From NCBI GenBank assembly GCA_951230915.1, contig OX579635.1, positions 2,790,001 to 2,854,000 on the forward strand: a stretch of 64,000 bases of DNA. Reading direction: 5' to 3'. Each line of letters opens with the position of its first letter. Positions within the stretch are counted from its first letter, which is position 1. Shown one piece after another: positions 12,279-23,833 of this stretch. Origin of the DNA: Antitrichia curtipendula. Taxonomy: Eukaryota; Streptophyta; Bryopsida; Hypnales; Leucodontaceae. The position numbers were made by a program, and so were the translations under genes. The notes below the pieces were generated by a model. It was given only the letters and a program-made list of their open reading frames with translations. It ran no database searches and was not told the origin of the DNA.

Positions 12279-15200
12279 ATGACAAGCATAGGGAATTTAG
12301 TATCGCCTTCAGTGCACGGGAGTCTTGTGCTGAGGCGAGTCGAGAAGACGCTATGTTTCCATCCTTTACCGCACGTTAGGTCCCTTCCTGTTACTGCTAC
12401 CTGGCCCTCTGGTTTGCTTGAGCCTGAATTCCACGGGAGAGTTTCGCAAAGGAGATGTAACGTGAGCGCGGCAAGTGTGAATACCTCAGCTGGAAGCTCC
12501 CGTTGTTGTTACTTGAGCTCGAGCAAGGTTAGATTGGGTTGGGGTGGAAGAAGGCATGGAATTATGGTTTGCAGAGCTACTGAGGATGGAGAAGGGGAGA
12601 AAGGGGGAGGCAAATCCACTTTGGAGCCGGAGGACGAGACCGACTCTTCTGACTCGGCATCATCTGCTTCCAAACCTCCACCTGTATGTGCACATCGCAT
12701 GGCTTGTTTCAATTTTATCCCTGGAGTTTTGAAAATTTGGAGGCCGTTGTATTGATCACGGTGTTTTGTGTCATCTATGTCGTCTGAATTCATGAGCCTC
12801 TTGGTTAAGGACCAAGAATCCCAAATTGGGCCTCGTGTGCTTTTGGCTGGTTTGAGTATGTCATAGAGGGACATCCTTTTGTTCAGTTTTACTTATGTAG
12901 TGATTTATTTCTGTTCAGTTTCATATTCAATTTTCTTTACCGATTCTAGTGATATATTCTAGTGACCCCATTTGAATTATCTTTTGCATAGTATGATCAG
13001 TCGAATTTTTTCTTGTAAATCCATGAATTGTTGGTCGATGATGTATTCTGTTATCAAATTCATATATCTGGTCACAATATCAAGTGCCAGTCTAGCAGTC
13101 TGATTGGAGGTTATAGGATGCTGAAATGAAGAAATTGCTGCATTTTTCATTCCACTTTGGGTCAAGGACTGTGAAATGAGTTGGGCATTTGGAATTGCAG
13201 GCAGACGAGGATGTGCAAATGGATGCGTTTCACTTGATGGAGTTGATTGGCCCAGAGAAAGTGGATCCGGAGGACGTCAAAGTGTTGAAGGAGAAGCTGT
13301 GTGGTTATAGTACGTATTGGGTGACTGGGCAAGAGCCCTTTGGTCCTGCAGGTGAAGGCGTGCTTCTTTTGGGGAATTTGAGAGGACAACGAGAAGAAGT
13401 TTTTGCGAAGTTGACGAAGGGTACACGGGAGTTATTCGGCCCAAAATACGATCTGTTCATGGTGGAGGAGCCGAATTCTGAAGAAGATGATCCCAGGGGT
13501 GGACCTCGGGTTAGCTTTGTCATGCTCAGAAAGGAGGTTTCAGATCCAGGTCCGACTACGTTGTGGCAGTACGTTGTTGCTGCAATACTATTCACTCTTA
13601 CGGCAGGTTCCTGTCTTGAGCTCGGCATTGCATCACAGGCAAGTTCCTTGGAAATAACGTTATCAGTTAACGTGCTAGGTCCGCAGCAGCTGCAGTACCT
13701 TCAGAACCACTGTGGGCATTTCTCTCATTGCCCACATCCTTCAACCAATTAAAAGGCTCTGTATCAGAGATTGGCTGTGGTTCATATGATGCTTTTCTAT
13801 TCGAACGTTTCAGAACTACGGTCATCTTTGTTGGTATCTTATGAAATGGTGCGTTTTGCAGTTATCAAAGCTTCCACCGAACGTTGTGCAGTATTTCACG
13901 AATCCAGAGTCGATAGAAGCTCCTGATGTTCAAGTGCTGGTGCCATTCATCGACTCGGCGCTTCCTCTAGCATATGGTGTTTTTGGGGTTCAGCTCTTCC
14001 ATGTATGTGCAACGATCAGTTTATTTCTTCACATGTCAAGCTCATCTTTCAATTTCCTCCAAGTCTAGAAAGTTGAGCGGTCTGTCGCTTAGGTGCTTTC
14101 TGCTTCTCAAACTATTCAGTATAATAACACTGTGTCAATCAGTTACTTTAGCTGCGTATATGTTTGAACAATGACAATGCTTTCATCTGAGGACATTGAG
14201 TACAACAATGTAAATTTCGGAAATATCAGGAGGTGGGACATTGGCTAGCAGCAGCACCTAGGGGAGTGAAGATGGGCATTCCCTATCTTATTCCCAATAT
14301 TACCTTGGGCAGTTTTGGTGCAGTCACCCAGGTACGTTTCTAGATTTTGATACGAATGACTGACCACAAGTGTTCATTTTGGAAGTTCACTTTGTGACGT
14401 TTCGTGAACAGATTCAACGTCAATTTCGTTGTTATGAACTCTTTTGTTTGAAGCAACAATCTTGCTGCATGGACAACGGGGATACGGCCATTGTTGCAGT
14501 ATTAGTGTGCCTTTCGTTTCATCCAGTGTGTCTTTGCTGTCCCTGTATTTTCCCACAGCGTTTGTTAGTCTCTCTAGATCTACTGCCTATATGCCTCTGA
14601 GCTCACCAATGGATCATGCTTACAATATTTATAGGTTTTGATGAAAGAGTGTGTTCGCTTCACAAGCAACTCTGTTCTTCAGCCTTTTTCTCCTTTTGTG
14701 AACTAATGAATTTGATCAACCCTTGTTTGCAGTTCAAATCTGTCTTGCCGGATCGGCCTGCAAAATTTGATATCTCAGTTGCCGGCCCTTTAGCAGGGGG
14801 CCTTCTGTCGCTTTCAATGCTGGGTGTAGGACTTTGGCTTTCTGTGAACCCGGAGGGTACTGATGAGCTTGTGCAAGTGCCCAGTCTGTTGTTTCAAGGT
14901 TCACTTCTTTTGGGAACTGCCACTCGAGCAGTTCTTGGCTTCGAGTAAGGTTCCTTTGTCATGGAGTCTTTAGTTTCACGTATTTGCAAACCTATTTGAT
15001 GTATCATGAGGTAGAAGACTGTCAGGAAAGACCTAGTTTGTTAACTTCAACCTTTTAACCTACTAGGTATGGCAAAATGGGGCTGAGAAATCCAATGTCG
15101 CCAAAGATTTCCTATGCTTGGCAATCTACTAAGACATACCTTTAGGTTTTCATTTACAGTTTCTAAAATTTTGAATACTTCACAGTTACCAATAACTTGC

Positions 15201-16362
15201 TTGATTGGGTGCAGTGTCATGCACGCTGCAACGGTTCCTATACATCCACTTGTAATTGCGGGCTGGTATGTGCAGCTTTCCTTTCTAGGTCCGTTTTGAA
15301 ACTAGTCAATGGTTGTTCTTAATCCAAACTATTGCTGTCACTGAATCCGCATTCACTGTTCCATTTTGAGCTGTCATTATATGCACAGCCAATACGGAGT
15401 GTTGGTTTTCTCGTGCTGGGTTGCTAATGAATATGGCTTTGCAGGTGTGGGTTAACTACGACTGCCTTCAATTTGATGCCGGTTGGTTGCCTTGATGGTG
15501 GCCGCGCTATGCAGGTAAGAGCCTTTAAGACAAGTCTGAGAGCTGTGTATAATTGCTTCTTTGGTTTCATATATAAAGCCAGAAGAAATAACTGATTTAA
15601 TAAGTTTTTCTTGGCGACATAGCTTTAAATCATAAAATTTTACGTGTTCCAAAGGCTTCTCAAGCAGCTGTAATAGTAGACTTTATCTCTTGCTTCTCTG
15701 CTTTCTAAAATACCAATTTGCACATGCAGGCGGCATTTGGGAAAACGGCTCTTAATGTTTCTGGGCTTTTGACTTACATATTGCTCGGGCTTGGATTGGT
15801 ATGTTCCTTGCTTCTCATAAGGCAGGATTGTTGATGATTGAAACGGAAATGAACTAATGATATGAGGGTGAATTCTGTGTATATCCATCTCTTCACAGTT
15901 TTGGTATTGCGTGCACTCAAGACTCATGAATTGTATGTGTATTTGCAGCTTGGCGGTCCTCTCTCATTGCCATGGGGTTTGTACATTCTTATTATTCAGG
16001 TACGGTGTATGTCCTTGTCTCTTTTTTTTAGTATGATTGAGTAATATACCGTGACTATTGTAAATTCAGAATGTTACAAGACCACAGTAAGAAACCTGCT
16101 TATATTTTGATTTGCGGATACTGCAAGGGAACTCAATTATGTTCAGTAAGCTTTTGGTCGCTTACATGCTGTTTAACCTGCTGTGATAATCCGTTTGCAG
16201 AGAACACCGGAGAAGCCCTGCTTTAATGACGTCACTGGAGTTGGAATTGTTAGGAAAGTTGGCCTTTCGATAGTGTTATTGCTTGCTTTGTCTATGTTGG
16301 TACCTTTTTGGGATGGGCTTGCAGATGAGCTCGGCATCGGCCTCAGCGCCCCAGTTTTTTGA
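12279..16362 (+). CDS. EGY2-like chloroplast site-2-type metalloprotease
   Basis: Ten exons: 12279-12683, 13201-13638, 13862-14002, 14230-14331, 14733-14944, 15215-15265, 15445-15514, 15730-15798, 15949-15999 and 16201-16362; all phases agree and give 566 residues, close to Arabidopsis EGY2. EGY proteins are intramembrane zinc proteases of the thylakoid or chloroplast membranes needed for chloroplast development. Residues 1 to about 100 are Ser/Arg-rich like a transit peptide, followed by an acidic linker. The GNLRG motif is at 193-197. The zinc motif HEVGH is at 328-332, its histidine and glutamate split by intron 3, and the S2P motif NLMPVGCLDGG is at 459-469; both are intact, so this is not the inactive EGY3 type. 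The C-terminal RTPEKPC stretch favours EGY2 over EGY1. Several hydrophobic spans lie between residues 265 and 560. The start is the first ATG in frame (the TTG at 12249 is upstream in the same frame). Intron 2 appears to have a GC donor. Confidence 0.93.
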
Positions 16363-18052
16363 ACATTAGTTTAACCAATAAGAAATGATTTATTTATATT
16401 TAGTTAGTTATTTTGTGTTTACCTACCTTGTCATTCCAATTGGGATTGAGTGATCTACATGCCATATTATCTTGTTAGTAATTTTTTTCTTTACCTAGTG
16501 TAGAATGTAGTTCTTTTTGTAGAGCGAAACTCATGTCGTGTCTTTTTACACTTAACTGTAGATGCCCAAATTGAGTCTGTGTTGACTATAATACGGAGTA
16601 TGTTAGATCGCCTTTATGAGTTGGCATCGAAGGCCCAAGACAACGAAAATACCCAACTGAACTATTGTATGACTACAGTATTAGATAGACTCCAGTTGTA
16701 AAATGCCTTGATCTCAAAAGGATAATCATATTGCCACAGCTTCAATATGGGTTTTGCAGACTTCACCTTTGGGAGCTGCACCTCACAAAGACATTTTGTC
16801 GAAGTATATGGCAAGTCTCAGTTGTCAATTGGATGTCCGTAGTTCTGTGCTTAATTTCAGTGATTTTCGACTCATGCCTCAAGTTTGCAATGTTTGGGCT
16901 CGTGTATGGCGTTCACATACAACGTCATGCGAGGAAGTGAGCTGCCAAAAAAATTTCATAACAAAACAAAATGGAATGCATGGTCTCTTAACATGAGTGG
17001 TTTAACCCCTTTAACGCCTCAATCCGCTTTTGAAATTTTGCACATTTTTGCTTATATCTTTGTTCAAAAATGTCATTTACCGAAATTTCATGAAATTGGT
17101 CATTAAGGAAGGTTGCCTTTTCAAGATTCAAGTGTTATGGAGTACGTTGGATGAATGAGAAATTGGTCGGACGAAACAGCACCTGCAAGCCCTCTGTTTA
17201 TTATTATATAGAATATTTCTTTCTATTATAGTTCTATTATAATTCTATTATTATTATCGAATAGAGCACATTGCACTGTACTTTTGTGTGGCGATTTCTT
17301 TGGCTAACAAACTGAGTATACCTACGGTGACAGAGTTCGAAATTCTCGATTCGATTTCCTGAACTATTGAACGATTTAGTTGAATTTCTGAGTATCGAAG
17401 ATCGTGGGAGATGGAGACATGGAAGAGTATACTTCACTCGCTGGCCATTGTTTGCCTGGTCGCTTGCCTGTTGCCCATACTTTTGGGTTGCTTGACCCTC
17501 TCATGGGCATCCTGGCACTTGTTCTTTCCGGTCCTGTTCTTTGGGATGACGTGGATTTTGACACCTTTCATTTTCGTCTGTGTAGCAGCTCGAGACTTCC
17601 ATTGCTGCTCTTGGTACAGCATATATATGCAGATATCAAAAGCATCTTTTCATCTATAATCAAGTAGTATGCTGACAAGTATGGAAGATTTCTGAACATG
17701 TGCCAGAAAGGGATCCTCGTGTGGGGATTGCATCTGGGGTGCAACTTACATGAACGCCCTAACCTTGCGATTTAGGTGGTCACATTCTACACGACTCCTT
17801 TTTACCTGCAATTGTGGCTCTTTGATACTCGTTATAGCCTGTTTTTTGCTGCGACTGAACAGTGAAGATGGCATGTGCGTTTTCCAGGGCTCACAGTCTC
17901 ACACTTTCATCTGAGCCCAGTTTACTTGGACGGGCTTCAAAATCAAGTGTGTCATCAAGAGTGTCCTTCAAGACCCAGAGTTTTATTGTGTAGCAAAGTC
18001 TGGACTTATATTTGACCTGGAGGACTGTCAAGAGATTCTTACGAATCTACAA
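16363..18052. other. EGY2 3' flank and unassigned DNA
   Basis: The first few hundred bases are probably EGY2 3' UTR. A TTAACCCC sequence at 17002-17005 onward resembles one end of the TTAA-bordered elements in this window, but I could not find its partner. A possible small membrane protein frame at 17411-17659 is listed separately. Nothing else is recognisable. Confidence 0.45.
17411..17659 (+). CDS. Possible small membrane protein (82 aa)
   Basis: An ATG at 17411 opens an 82-codon frame. Residues 8-31 (from the SLAIVCLVACLLP region) and about 36-60 (FFPVLFFGMTWILTPF) are strongly hydrophobic, giving two likely membrane spans, and a Cys-rich tail follows. I do not recognise a family. Another frame over the same DNA is also open for 87 codons, which weakens the case. 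The frame could also be an exon of a longer gene. Confidence 0.3.
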   Translation: METWKSILHSLAIVCLVACLLPILLGCLTLSWASWHLFFPVLFFGMTWILTPFIFVCVAARDFHCCSWYSIYMQISKASFHL

Positions 18053-18535
18053 CATGTGAATACTGAATTGGTCGAGTACTCTACCCCCAAGAAGTTGAAC
18101 TAGCCTCGTCAGGGGGGGGTCAAAATGGTACAACTTGCTGTGTGAGTGTACACTTGCTGTGTGTACATCAGTCGGCTCTCAAGCTCTGGCACCACCATGG
18201 TAACCACCTGGAAGCGCCAGACGCGCTGCACCCTTCCGCTGACCCTTCACAATGAAGTTCTAGCAGGCTTCCTCTGCTCGACTGGAGGAACGTGCTTACA
18301 ATGATATATCCTGTACTGTACGTCAATGTTGGTAGCGTATTTTACGTCACATCCTGGATAGCGCAAAGACAGCCTGGCAGCCTAAGAGCAGGGGGACTTT
18401 GGAAAGCCTATTCTGAAGCGCTCATAAACAAGGGGCTGCCATGGTTCAATTTGCGCCATTATACGAGTTCACCTAGTTGACCTTTCTTGTTCAACTTCTT
18501 GGGGTAGAGTACTCGACCAATTTAGTATTCACATG
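18053..18535. mobile_element. MITE-like element with 47-bp terminal inverted repeats
   Basis: The arm at 18053-18100 (CATGTGAATACTGAATTGG to AAGTTGAAC) is repeated in inverse at 18489-18535 with few differences. The 388 bases between them have no transposase frame. Size and structure fit a miniature inverted-repeat element or a long fold-back repeat. The arms fade out on the outer side over about 15 more bases, so the exact ends and target duplication are uncertain. Confidence 0.65.
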
Positions 18536-19740
18536 CTGCGAATTCTTTTCATTTTGAAGCTACAGCACTGTAAGGTACAACAATTTTGAGTATGGTATTC
18601 TCTTAGAACACCTCTCATCTTCATGGTCAATTGCAAGCTTTCCTCCAAATCTCCGGTAGGAGTAAGGACTTGCAAACCAGTCCCCTACTTCTTGCGAGAA
18701 GACAACGTCGGCAAAAACATAGGCGGTGTAACTCTATCCAGTGGAACACCGGGTGTATGACACTTCTGCATCAGCATATCCAGTACCACGTCGCTTGTCT
18801 GAAGTTCTGCAGGAAATCCCTGCATTCAGCTCTTTTGCCCACCAAATTGGCAGATGATTTTGTGTAGGCAATCTCAAATCCTTGACTCTGATTGCTGCTG
18901 CAAGGGACACAAAAAAGTTCAAGCTACCGACTCCAGTGACACTCAGTCGGGAGACAAAAAGGCATTCACATGCATTACCCTGACATGTGAAAATTGTCCA
19001 ATCAAATGTGTGAACAGCATGACAAGGAATGTGCATCTGCAGAGCATCATTGGAGAGGATTGAAAGCATCGGTATCAAGTTGTCATTTTGTGGCTTGCTT
19101 GTAGCCATGATGCAATAAGAGGTCAATTATCTTGGCTGAGTGTCCTAACGTCCAAATCCTGGCGTGTGGGAGAGCATAGATTCATCTCAAGAAATCAATA
19201 TATCCGAAGCTGAAAAAAGAATATCTTGCGAAATGTTGACTCCAATAACCTTGATCCAATCTGATACCTCAAGTCAATTGCATCGCTTGTATACAAAATT
19301 TCTTAACCACGGAAACTCTTGCGACTGTTCTCACGCAACCTTCATAGCATCGAGGCTCCACTGATAATTCGCAGCCAGGAAATGTATGAAACATGCCGTC
19401 GTGCAAGAGCGAAGAATAAGGTCTAATGGGAACAATCAGGTTAAATTGGTGTACATTTACTTTTACAAACCTAGGTAGACTTCAAATCCCTAACAATGAC
19501 TAAACACAGTCGAATGGAACTCTTGGATAATCGAATCTTCTGCGCATGCATGTACCCAGTCATACAGTGCAAGATGTGACGTCTTATACCCGAGCAACAT
19601 CCATGGACAGATAACCATACATTTGACTGCCATGAGTAACTCGAACATAATTCTCCAACTATCGTCGATGTGATGGAGGGCAGTCAAATGTGGTTGACCG
19701 TGTTTCAGTGCGTAAATATTGCAGTTGTATTTGAGGATTC
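18536..19740. other. Unassigned DNA between EGY2-like and ISCA1-like genes
   Basis: The composition is balanced. A 130-codon open frame on the minus strand (18734-19126) has no recognisable motif and overlaps other open frames, so I do not call it a gene. The part nearest 19740 is probably the 3' UTR of the minus-strand ISCA1-like gene. Confidence 0.4.
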
Positions 19741-22260
19741 TCACGTCGTAAAAGATTCTCCACAGCCGCATTGGCCTTTTGAATTAGGGTTGATGAAAAC
19801 AAATTCGGATCTGCACAGAACAAAAATATATACTGATAAGCTTAACCACACTAATGGAACATCCAGCAACCCTTTGCAAATGGTGCACATCAACAAGCAT
19901 AGAATAATCACTTCTGGCTTCCAATGTACAGTTAGGTCTAACTACATTTACAAACTGCCAATTTGAGGCCTTCAACTATTTTTTGGACAATATGTAGTAT
20001 AAACCAAAATAAACCAATTATATTACATATTCTTTGGCAAAGCAATTGTACCATCATGTTCAAATGGACAATATTAGTCACAATGTGCGGGTCAAATAGC
20101 AAAATCTAGCTAAAATATAAAGATGTCTAGTTCACAAAGTTTGGTCAAAGGATACTTCACTGGATTCTTCTTAACTTATAATTTTGTTACTTAATGGGAT
20201 GTTTTTTAATATGAAAGATATGCATATGGATGTTCCTCACCAATTGTTTTCAATAAATATTATGTGAACCCATGAAAATTGACTTAAAAAATTCACCAAT
20301 AATGGAATTTTGCATTTTTAAAACTGAAATTTAGTATGCTTGATTGGAATTGCGTAAGGATACAATGATAATTATGGTTACCAAAATAAACCAATTATAC
20401 TACATATTGTACAAAAAAAAAATTGAAGGACTCAAATTGGCAGTTTGTAAATGAGCTAGACCTAACTGTACATACTACCAACCCCAAAACAAACTTACAA
20501 CACTTCAAACAAACAAAAAATCTCTGTGATCAGCATGATAGATTCTTACTTCAGCCGATCTTCGACATAATCCATTTTGGTGCCAACGACATGCATCAGG
20601 GCTCGGGGGTCTATTAACACCTTCACACCTTTGTCTTCTATTATCTCATCAAACTTGCCTCGATCATCTGCAGCGCAGAAAAAGACGAATAAACCATTAT
20701 GCTAAATATATAACAAGCTCTTCAACTGCAGACTTATGAAGGCACCATTTCCCCTTACTACAGCGACGTCTAAATCTAATATCTAAAATTTGTACAGATA
20801 TAAACCTTTATAACTATCAGAAAGAAAAATTATGCCCACAGAGGCATCGAGGAAAACGTAGTGTATGACCTCGACACTCCTATTCATTGCAAAACAGAGG
20901 TATTGAAATGCTTCTCAAGAGCAGAGTTAATTGATTCAACACAACTGTGATTAATGATAGTTTCATGAACTGGGAGAAGGAAAAAAAAAAGAGACTGATG
21001 CAATCCCAACAATCAACAAAGCTGGCAGAAGAAGAAGGGTATGTCTCACAAAAACTTAATTTAGGAGGCACGTCAAGAATCCATCACTTCGACTAGCTAT
21101 CAAAACTTAATAGTCTCGTCTCACCCTAAGCCTAAACGGTGAATCCCAACGGTGCAGGGTGTCCTCAGCTCTCATAGCTAAAGCATCAGCGGTGGCTTAT
21201 TGGCAGGCACAACCTCAAACAGCAGAGGAGAGAAAGGCCGAAGTCGACAAAGAAGATGACAAGAGTGGAGCCAAGGCAAAACACAAACCCTTGCGGGAAG
21301 GGAGAGAATACATAGAAACAAGTGTTGGGACAGAGAGAGAGAGAGAGAAGAAGAAAGGGAGTGTCTGCCACCACTCTAGATCAATAAGATCGACAGTTTT
21401 TGGTTTACATCACTGGACATTGCACCATAGGATCCTCAACATCATCTCTCCGATACACAACCTGCACTTCGGACGTGGTGTCTACAATATTTAAGATTTA
21501 ATTAATTTAGAAAGAATTCTGAAATGTCTCAAATTTAATTCCGGTATAAAAACCTGGTGACGGCAACAGCAAATCCAACTGCATAGATGTAATTCAAAAT
21601 TCTAGGCCTACAATTTTTGTTCACACATCAACACCAAAAGATGTTCTCCAGAGTGTAGTTTGTAATACATCTTCACAAAACTTCAAAACAAGCGATAAAG
21701 CAGGGGAAAGAGAAGAGTTTTTCCAATGAACCACTACTTGTGAGAGATTAACCTCATCAGCTTCCATGGGAATCCAACTATCACACACAAAATTCAACAA
21801 CTAGAAGTAAACGAAATTCAAAGAAAACATATAAGAAACACAAAAGACTGGAGCCAGTTCAATAATTGAATTGTCCTGGACTGGGATAACCGAATACTGT
21901 AAGCAATCTCTCAATAAATAAAAAGTCGAAACAGACTCAACTAGTTAGGGTTTTCTGCACACAACTACATACAGATTTGAATCTCAACCACAGCGCACCA
22001 GAGACGAAGAGACACAACCTCTGCAACCCAAAGAAGCCCTCGAGAAGCAGAGCAATCACCATACCAGCATAATTGAGTGTGTACGTCAGCCCATTGCAAC
22101 CGCGCACTTTGACGCCCAGGCGCAGATACTCCTTCTGTCTCCGCCCCAGCAGTTTCCGAATCTGATTCCCCGCGGCCTCGGTGAGTGACAGCGCTTGGCG
22201 TCGCGCCGCGGACGATGAGCTCGCACCGGCCTTCACAGCAGCTGCTGCCACCGCGTACAT
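19741..22260 (-). CDS. ISCA1-type mitochondrial iron-sulfur cluster carrier
   Basis: Three exons on the minus strand, 22065-22260, 20550-20667 and 19741-19810, join in phase to give 127 residues. A-type carriers of this group help assemble and deliver [4Fe-4S] clusters in mitochondria. The three ligand cysteines are present: C55 in RGCNGL, and C119 and C121 in the C-terminal QCGCGES motif. Other family motifs seen are [37 protein letters not shown] and [12 protein letters not shown]. The first 20 or so residues are Ala/Ser-rich with arginines and could be a short mitochondrial presequence. The ATG at 22258-22260 gives the usual family length; an upstream TTG in the frame was ignored. Intron 1 is 1,397 bases with a GA repeat near 21,330. 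Intron 2 carries a 548-base MITE, yet the splice sites are intact. Confidence 0.93.
19925..20472. mobile_element. 548-bp MITE in intron 2 of the ISCA1-like gene
   Basis: Both ends read TGTACAGTTAGGTCTA inward and stay similar for about 75 bases as inverted repeats (19925-20000 and 20400-20472). The interior is AT-rich and non-coding; short mirrored open frames on opposite strands are by-products of the inverted repeat. It lies wholly inside the intron (19811-20549) on the minus-strand gene. No clear target duplication is visible, so the superfamily is unassigned. Confidence 0.75.
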
Positions 22261-22719
22261 TGCTCCTCCCTTTCCTTTCTTTTGCTCTACAATCCCCTCG
22301 CCAACATCGGGACGCAACCACTCTTTTTCCAAACTCGTGTTCTGACAAGAAGCCGAATTTCGGATTTCAGAAAAGCTTCAACTAAGGTAGGACGGGAGAA
22401 AAAACTTCAGTGTCAAAACCTAATTGCGAAATGAAATCGGCAAAAGCGCGCTTGAACGGAATTGGCGATGGCTGGATGAGGCGGCTGAAGAGAAGTGAAT
22501 TAGTGAAGGGGAGTCTGCGGTTCGCTAAACGATGCAGTTGACGAACCTTCCTGGAGATACCCGGTGATACCTGCGTGGTGGGTTGAGACCCGGAGGTAGT
22601 GGGCGGGTGTCTGGGGTGTTGGAGGAGTTGGAAATTGGGACACGTTGCTGGTTAGTTGAGGGGCTTGTGGAGTCCATGTGGGCGTGAAATTTGAGTTTAA
22701 GGTAGTCCGCTGGGAAAGC
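22261..22719. other. 5' flank / promoter side of the ISCA1-like gene
   Basis: This is the DNA upstream of the minus-strand ISCA1-like start codon and presumably holds its promoter and 5' UTR. Proline-rich open frames on the minus strand (22500-22775) have no family resemblance. No clear TATA box or other defined site could be assigned. Confidence 0.4.
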
Positions 22720-22847
22720 GAAACACCCTGAACCGTCCCCGTACCCAATTCCATCGTGATGTACCAAGGGTGCACATTTTGTAGTAAGAATGTACTCTAT
22801 TGGTACATGGTAATGGAATTGGGTACGGGGGCGGTTTAGGATGTTTC
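22720..22847. repeat. 128-bp near-palindromic fold-back element
   Basis: The left arm (22720-22766, from GAAACACCCTGAACCG to GATGTACCA) and the right arm (22800-22847) are inverse copies over 47 bases with about 7 mismatches, with a 33-base loop. Such a hairpin is typical of a very short fold-back MITE. It ends 4 bases before a TTAA-bordered element, so the two are effectively adjacent or nested. Confidence 0.75.
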
Positions 22848-22851
22848 CACC

Positions 22852-23833
22852 TTAACCCCTCAACGCCCAAGGGTCTCAAAAGTAGCCTCTCATAGTTTGG
22901 AAGTCCAATTCAAAGTGATGTAACTTTTGCATCCAATGTCCAAATTCAAAAAAACTTGTGGGGAAAGTTGCGCATACTAGTCTAGTTTATGTGATACAAT
23001 TTTCAGAACAATCCAAGATGAATTGAGTTTGTAACAGCCATTCAAAGTTCACAGGTTCAATTTGATTTCAGCACATTGCATTGTCATGGCTGCAACTTCG
23101 GGGGCTTGTATCTCCTTCATCCAATGGTTTTTTTCAATAAAATTTGCTGGATTTTGTTCCTCTAGACATCTAATTAATGTGGTAAAATTTTCATGACAAG
23201 CCAAGTTGTTTTGAATGTTTGGGAGCAATTCGAAGTTCAAAACCCTAACATTTTTTGGTTAGTGTGAACTTCGGCGGCTTGTTACTTTTTCATACTCTGT
23301 CCGTTTTCAAATTTTTTTGAAGGGAAAGTTGCACATACTTATATAGTTTGTGTGGCTAAAATTTTGTATCAATCAAATAAGTATCGAGTGACTGAGAAGC
23401 ATTTTAGTAGAAGTAGGTTCAGCCTTAGATGTGTTTTTTGCACCCTTTTTTGCTATTTTTTTCTTACATTTCAAAGTCATTTTACAAACACAATGATTTA
23501 ATGTACTGAATTTTTTTCCACCAATGTGTTTATATGTTGATTTCAAACCACTTTCTAGTATAAAGTTTTTTCATTTGAGTAGGTTTAGAAATCAAATTTC
23601 ACCTCCAAATGTGTTTTAAGGAAAATTTCAGCATCTTTTTTCAACACTAAAATATTATAATCTTGCAATCTATGAAGTCAAATGACTCCAAATTTGATCC
23701 ACGTCATCTACAGTATGCACACTACAAGATTGTATGGTTGAGATTTTGATACCTTCATAACATGTAGACTTATAAGGCTTGAAGAACAATGATGTTTTTA
23801 AGCCCAAAATGGCTGTGGGCCTTGAGGGGTTAA
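22852..23833. mobile_element. TTAA-bordered non-autonomous DNA transposon (982 bp)
   Basis: The left end reads TTAACCCCTCAACGCCCA and the right end, in reverse complement, TTAACCCCTCAAGGCCCA, so 17 of the first 18 bases match. Both borders are TTAA, and the element begins with CCCC after the target site. The interior is AT-rich, with a duplicated motif (AAAGTTGCxCATACT near 22970 and 23325) and no transposase frame. It fits the same superfamily as the other TTAA elements here but its interior does not clearly match them. Confidence 0.75.

Noticed and set aside
12509..12874. 121-codon minus-strand open frame over EGY2 exon 1
   Set aside because: It overlaps a well-supported exon on the other strand and has no motif of its own.
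19784..20617. Two short frames starting MKxSNWQFVN on opposite strands
   Set aside because: They arise from the inverted repeats of the intronic MITE and are not genes.
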